Assembly (NCBI RefSeq): GCF_006517255.1
Contig: NZ_CP041185.1
Span: 1,488,001-1,552,000 of the forward strand
Length of the DNA stretch: 64,000 bases
Reading direction: 5' to 3'
Source: Janthinobacterium tructae
GTDB lineage: Bacteria > Pseudomonadota > Gammaproteobacteria > Burkholderiales > Burkholderiaceae_D
Shown here: piece after piece, positions 61,601-64,000 of the stretch
Position numbering within the stretch: position 1 is the first letter of the stretch
Layout of the letters: each line of letters begins with the position of its first letter
Position numbers and translations under genes: made by a program
Notes under the pieces: generated by a model
What the model was told of the DNA's origin: nothing
The model's database searches: none
Seen by the model: the letters and a program-made list of their open reading frames with translations, nothing else

Positions 61601-63760
61601 ATGAACTTCTTTGACGGCGACACTATCGCACTGGCGGCTCTTGCCAACGATATGCAAGGTGAGCGCCTGCTGCGCCTGCACTTTCCGTATGGCGACGGCC
61701 CTGCTGACATCCAGTTCCTGGCCAACAGCCTGGACGCCAGCGAAAGCCTGTCGCGCGACTTTTCCTATGTGGTGGAAGTGCTATCCGACAATGCCGCCAT
61801 CGCGCTCGACAAAGTGATGGGCAAGATGGTGACCATCGAACTGGTGCGAGAAGACGGCACCTTGCGCTACTTCAATGGTTACGTGTTCGAGTTCCGCTTC
61901 CTGCGCACGGACGGCGGCTTCGCCTTCTATGAAATGGTGCTGGAACCGTGGCTGTCGCACCTGCACTTGCGGCAAAACAATGTCGCCTTCCACGGCTTGA
62001 CGGTGGCGGCGCTGACGGACAAGGTCTTCGATGATTACCTGATGCGCGACTACAAGCTGGCCGCCGGCGGCCTGGACCCAGCCATCACCTATACCTGCCA
62101 ACACAACGAAAGCGACCACAACCTGCTGCACCGCCACTGGGAGCAGCTGGGCTGGCACTACCGCTACGAACACCGCCTTGACGGCCACACCTTGTGGTTA
62201 TCCGACGACAGCACGAACGGTAAGGCCATCGATGGTGAACTGAGCGAAATGCCTTTCCAGCACCAGGCCGGTTCGCAAGAAGATGACGGTGTGCACAACT
62301 GGGGCACGGTACGGCGCATGGCGCCTAGCCAGATGACGTTGGCCAGCTTCAATTTCAAGAATCCGCGCAGCGCCCGCGCCAGCCGCGCCTCGCTGAACCG
62401 GCAAGGCGCCGTGCCGTCCCTGGAAGTGTATGAAAATACGGGCAGCTACGGTTTTAAAAACATCGACGATGGCGAAGCCCTGGCCCAGCGCCGCATGGAA
62501 GAGGTTGACGCACTGGGCCAGCTGTTCGAGGCGCAGGGCAACGACCGCACGGCGCAGCCGGGACGCTGGTTCACCCTGAGCGGCCATTTCGACACCGCTT
62601 TAACCATCCCACGCAAACCTGTTACCGAATACCTCATTCTCTCGGTGCGCCACCAAGCCAGCAATAACTACCAGCAAGGAAGCCACGCCAACTCTCACTA
62701 CAGCAACACGTTTACCTGCATCGAGCGCGCCATCCCCTGGCGCCCCGGCCGCAATTTTCATAGCCGCGAGCCGAAGATCTACGGCGTGCAGACGGCCACC
62801 GTCGTCGGGCCACCCGGCGAGGAAATCCATACGGACGGTTATGGAAGAGTGAAAGTGCAATTCCACTGGGACCGCCTGGGCACCTTCGACGACAAGAGTT
62901 CGCCGTGGATACGGGTGATATCGACCTGGGCCGGCCCGAATTTCGGCCACATTAGCCTGCCCAGGGTGGGAATGGAAGTGGCCGTGCAATTTCTCGACGG
63001 GAACGTCGCCATGCCCCTCATCATCGGCTGCGTCTACAACGCGCGCAACATGCCGCCGTGGGACTTGCCGGCCAACAAGACGCAAAGCGGCATGCTGAGT
63101 CGTTCCTCAAAAAAAGGTTCCGCCGTGCACGCCAATGCCCTGCGTTTCGAGGACCGCAAGGACGCGGAAGAACTGTGGCTGCATGCGGAAAAGGACCAGC
63201 GCATCGAAGTCGAGCATGACGAGTCGCACTGGGTCGGCAACGACCGCCGCAAAACCGTCGACCGCGATGAAACCGTGCACGTCAAGCGCGACCGCACGGA
63301 AACGGTGGGCCACGATGAAGACATCACCGTACATAACAACAGGACGGAGCGGGTCGATCAGCATGAGACGGTCAGTATTGGTGGCAATCGCAGCAAGACT
63401 GTGTTCAAGAACGAAAAGGACCACATCCAGAAGAACTGGTCTGTCCGGGTCAACAAGACCAAGACCGAAACCATCGACATGGCTTACATGCAGAACGTGG
63501 GCATGGCGCGTCTGGAAAACGTTGGGCTCGGCTACAGCCTGAACATCGGTCTGGGCATGCACACAGTCATCGGCGTGAATCAAACCACCCGCGTAGGTAA
63601 AAAGATTCACATCAGCGCAGGCGATGAACTCGGTATTACCGTCGGCAAGGCGACACTGCTCATGAAATCGGATGGCTCGATCTTCCTGAATGGCTCCCAG
63701 ATCAGTATCGAAGCGAGCGGGCCACTCCAGATCCTTGGTCATGACGTGGATGTCAACTAA
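61601..63760 (+). CDS. vgrG: Type VI secretion spike protein VgrG
   Basis: 719 residues from ATG at 61601. N-terminal gp27/gp44-like domain (SDNAAIALDKVMGKMVTIEL; LEPWLSHLHLRQNNVAFHG), gp5 OB fold (GPPGEEIHTDGYGRVKVQFH, SSPWIRVISTWAGPNFGHIS) and a C-terminal beta-helix with DUF2345-type repeats (RRKTVDRDETVHVKRDRTET). It forms the puncturing tip of the secretion tube and carries effectors. The gene behind it, DUF2169, is typical of VgrG-linked effector loci. No upstream T6SS structural genes lie in the window, so this is an orphan vgrG cluster. Confidence 0.95.
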   Translation: MNFFDGDTIALAALANDMQGERLLRLHFPYGDGPADIQFLANSLDASESLSRDFSYVVEVLSDNAAIALDKVMGKMVTIELVREDGTLRYFNGYVFEFRFLRTDGGFAFYEMVLEPWLSHLHLRQNNVAFHGLTVAALTDKVFDDYLMRDYKLAAGGLDPAITYTCQHNESDHNLLHRHWEQLGWHYRYEHRLDGHTLWLSDDSTNGKAIDGELSEMPFQHQAGSQEDDGVHNWGTVRRMAPSQMTLASFNFKNPRSARASRASLNRQGAVPSLEVYENTGSYGFKNIDDGEALAQRRMEEVDALGQLFEAQGNDRTAQPGRWFTLSGHFDTALTIPRKPVTEYLILSVRHQASNNYQQGSHANSHYSNTFTCIERAIPWRPGRNFHSREPKIYGVQTATVVGPPGEEIHTDGYGRVKVQFHWDRLGTFDDKSSPWIRVISTWAGPNFGHISLPRVGMEVAVQFLDGNVAMPLIIGCVYNARNMPPWDLPANKTQSGMLSRSSKKGSAVHANALRFEDRKDAEELWLHAEKDQRIEVEHDESHWVGNDRRKTVDRDETVHVKRDRTETVGHDEDITVHNNRTERVDQHETVSIGGNRSKTVFKNEKDHIQKNWSVRVNKTKTETIDMAYMQNVGMARLENVGLGYSLNIGLGMHTVIGVNQTTRVGKKIHISAGDELGITVGKATLLMKSDGSIFLNGSQISIEASGPLQILGHDVDVN

Positions 63761-63772
63761 AACAGGTCCGTC

Positions 63773-64000
63773 ATGGAATTTCGTAACCTGACCTCTTTCC
63801 CTGCGATCGCCTTCGATGCGCTCGACCAGCGCGATGTCCGTTTCCACACGGTAGCAATACGCCTTACCTTTACCTTGCAGCCAGATGGCACGCTGGCGTT
63901 TGCCGAAGAACAGACGCCATTGATCACTAGTGACGTACATTACGGCGAACCAAATCAGTCTAGCTCCCGCCAGGAGTCTGACTTTGTGCCATACAAGCCT
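63773..64000 (+). CDS. DUF2169 family protein, 5' part only
   Basis: Begins MEFRNLTSFPAIAFDALDQR 12 bp after the vgrG stop and continues past the right edge (76 codons seen). RFHTVAIRLTFTLQPDGTLA matches the start of DUF2169 proteins, adaptors that help load effectors onto VgrG. The C-terminal part and any effector lie outside the window. Confidence 0.75.
   Translation, partial: MEFRNLTSFPAIAFDALDQRDVRFHTVAIRLTFTLQPDGTLAFAEEQTPLITSDVHYGEPNQSSSRQESDFVPYKP

Noticed and set aside
1..64000. CRISPR array
   Set aside because: No set of regularly spaced repeats of 21-40 bp was seen, and the Cas4-like genes lack cas1, cas2 and effector genes.
1..64000. tRNA or rRNA genes, including a tRNA target at the island edge
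   Set aside because: No cloverleaf-like sequence or rRNA core motif was recognised near 35 kb or 61 kb or elsewhere.

Overview
The window looks like chromosome of a GC-rich betaproteobacterium, most likely Oxalobacteraceae (Massilia, Duganella or Janthinobacterium type). I infer this from the H-NS protein of the YRNP/WSGRGR type, the LacI-controlled sugar ABC cassettes, the type VI secretion VgrG and the general codon use. I see no tRNA, rRNA or CRISPR array.

Layout. (1) 0-7 kb: sugar uptake. Two LacI-family regulators flank a minus-strand operon for an MglBAC-type importer plus an L-fucose mutarotase (fucU), with two identical 16-bp palindromic operators in front of it. (2) 7-24 kb: a mosaic of small metabolic and regulatory genes: a sulfatase-modifying-factor-like protein, an FAD monooxygenase with a divergent LysR regulator, orphan immunity-like small genes, a GlxA/AraC regulator divergent from a tautomerase, flavin reductase and hydrolase set, an Asp/Glu racemase with a divergent AraC regulator, a VOC/EVE pair and a low-GC glycosyltransferase. 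It contains many decayed genes: IS3 and IS481 fragments, a GNAT acetyltransferase, a tannase and an MFS transporter. (3) 23-33 kb: an alpha-glucoside utilisation operon on the minus strand: periplasmic binding protein, two permeases, MalK-type ATPase, LamB-type porin and a GH13 glucosidase, with an AraC-type regulator on one side and a broken copy of one on the other. (4) 33.5-35.3 kb: a frameshifted exported protein, a dead IS481 transposase and two NrdR-like palindromes.

(5) 35.4-61.4 kb: a genomic island. It carries H-NS, a recombinase-like protein with an HTH and degenerate catalytic box, a gp3-like/SbcD/SbcC module, a three-gene exported cassette (cohesin-like PEP-CTERM protein, lipase-like hydrolase, dockerin protein), a cluster of small unknown proteins on the minus strand, an McrBC-type restriction pair divergent from a nuclease-ImmA/IrrE fusion, a tyrosine integrase coupled to an Mrr-like nuclease, and a ParM/ParR partition pair followed by two Cas4-like proteins. 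No conjugation genes are seen inside the window. (6) 61.6-64 kb: vgrG followed by the start of a DUF2169 gene, the beginning of a type VI effector locus that runs off the right edge.

The strongest candidates for something undescribed are the cohesin/hydrolase/dockerin cassette, the nuclease-peptidase fusion opposite McrBC, and the ParMR-linked membrane Cas4-like pair.
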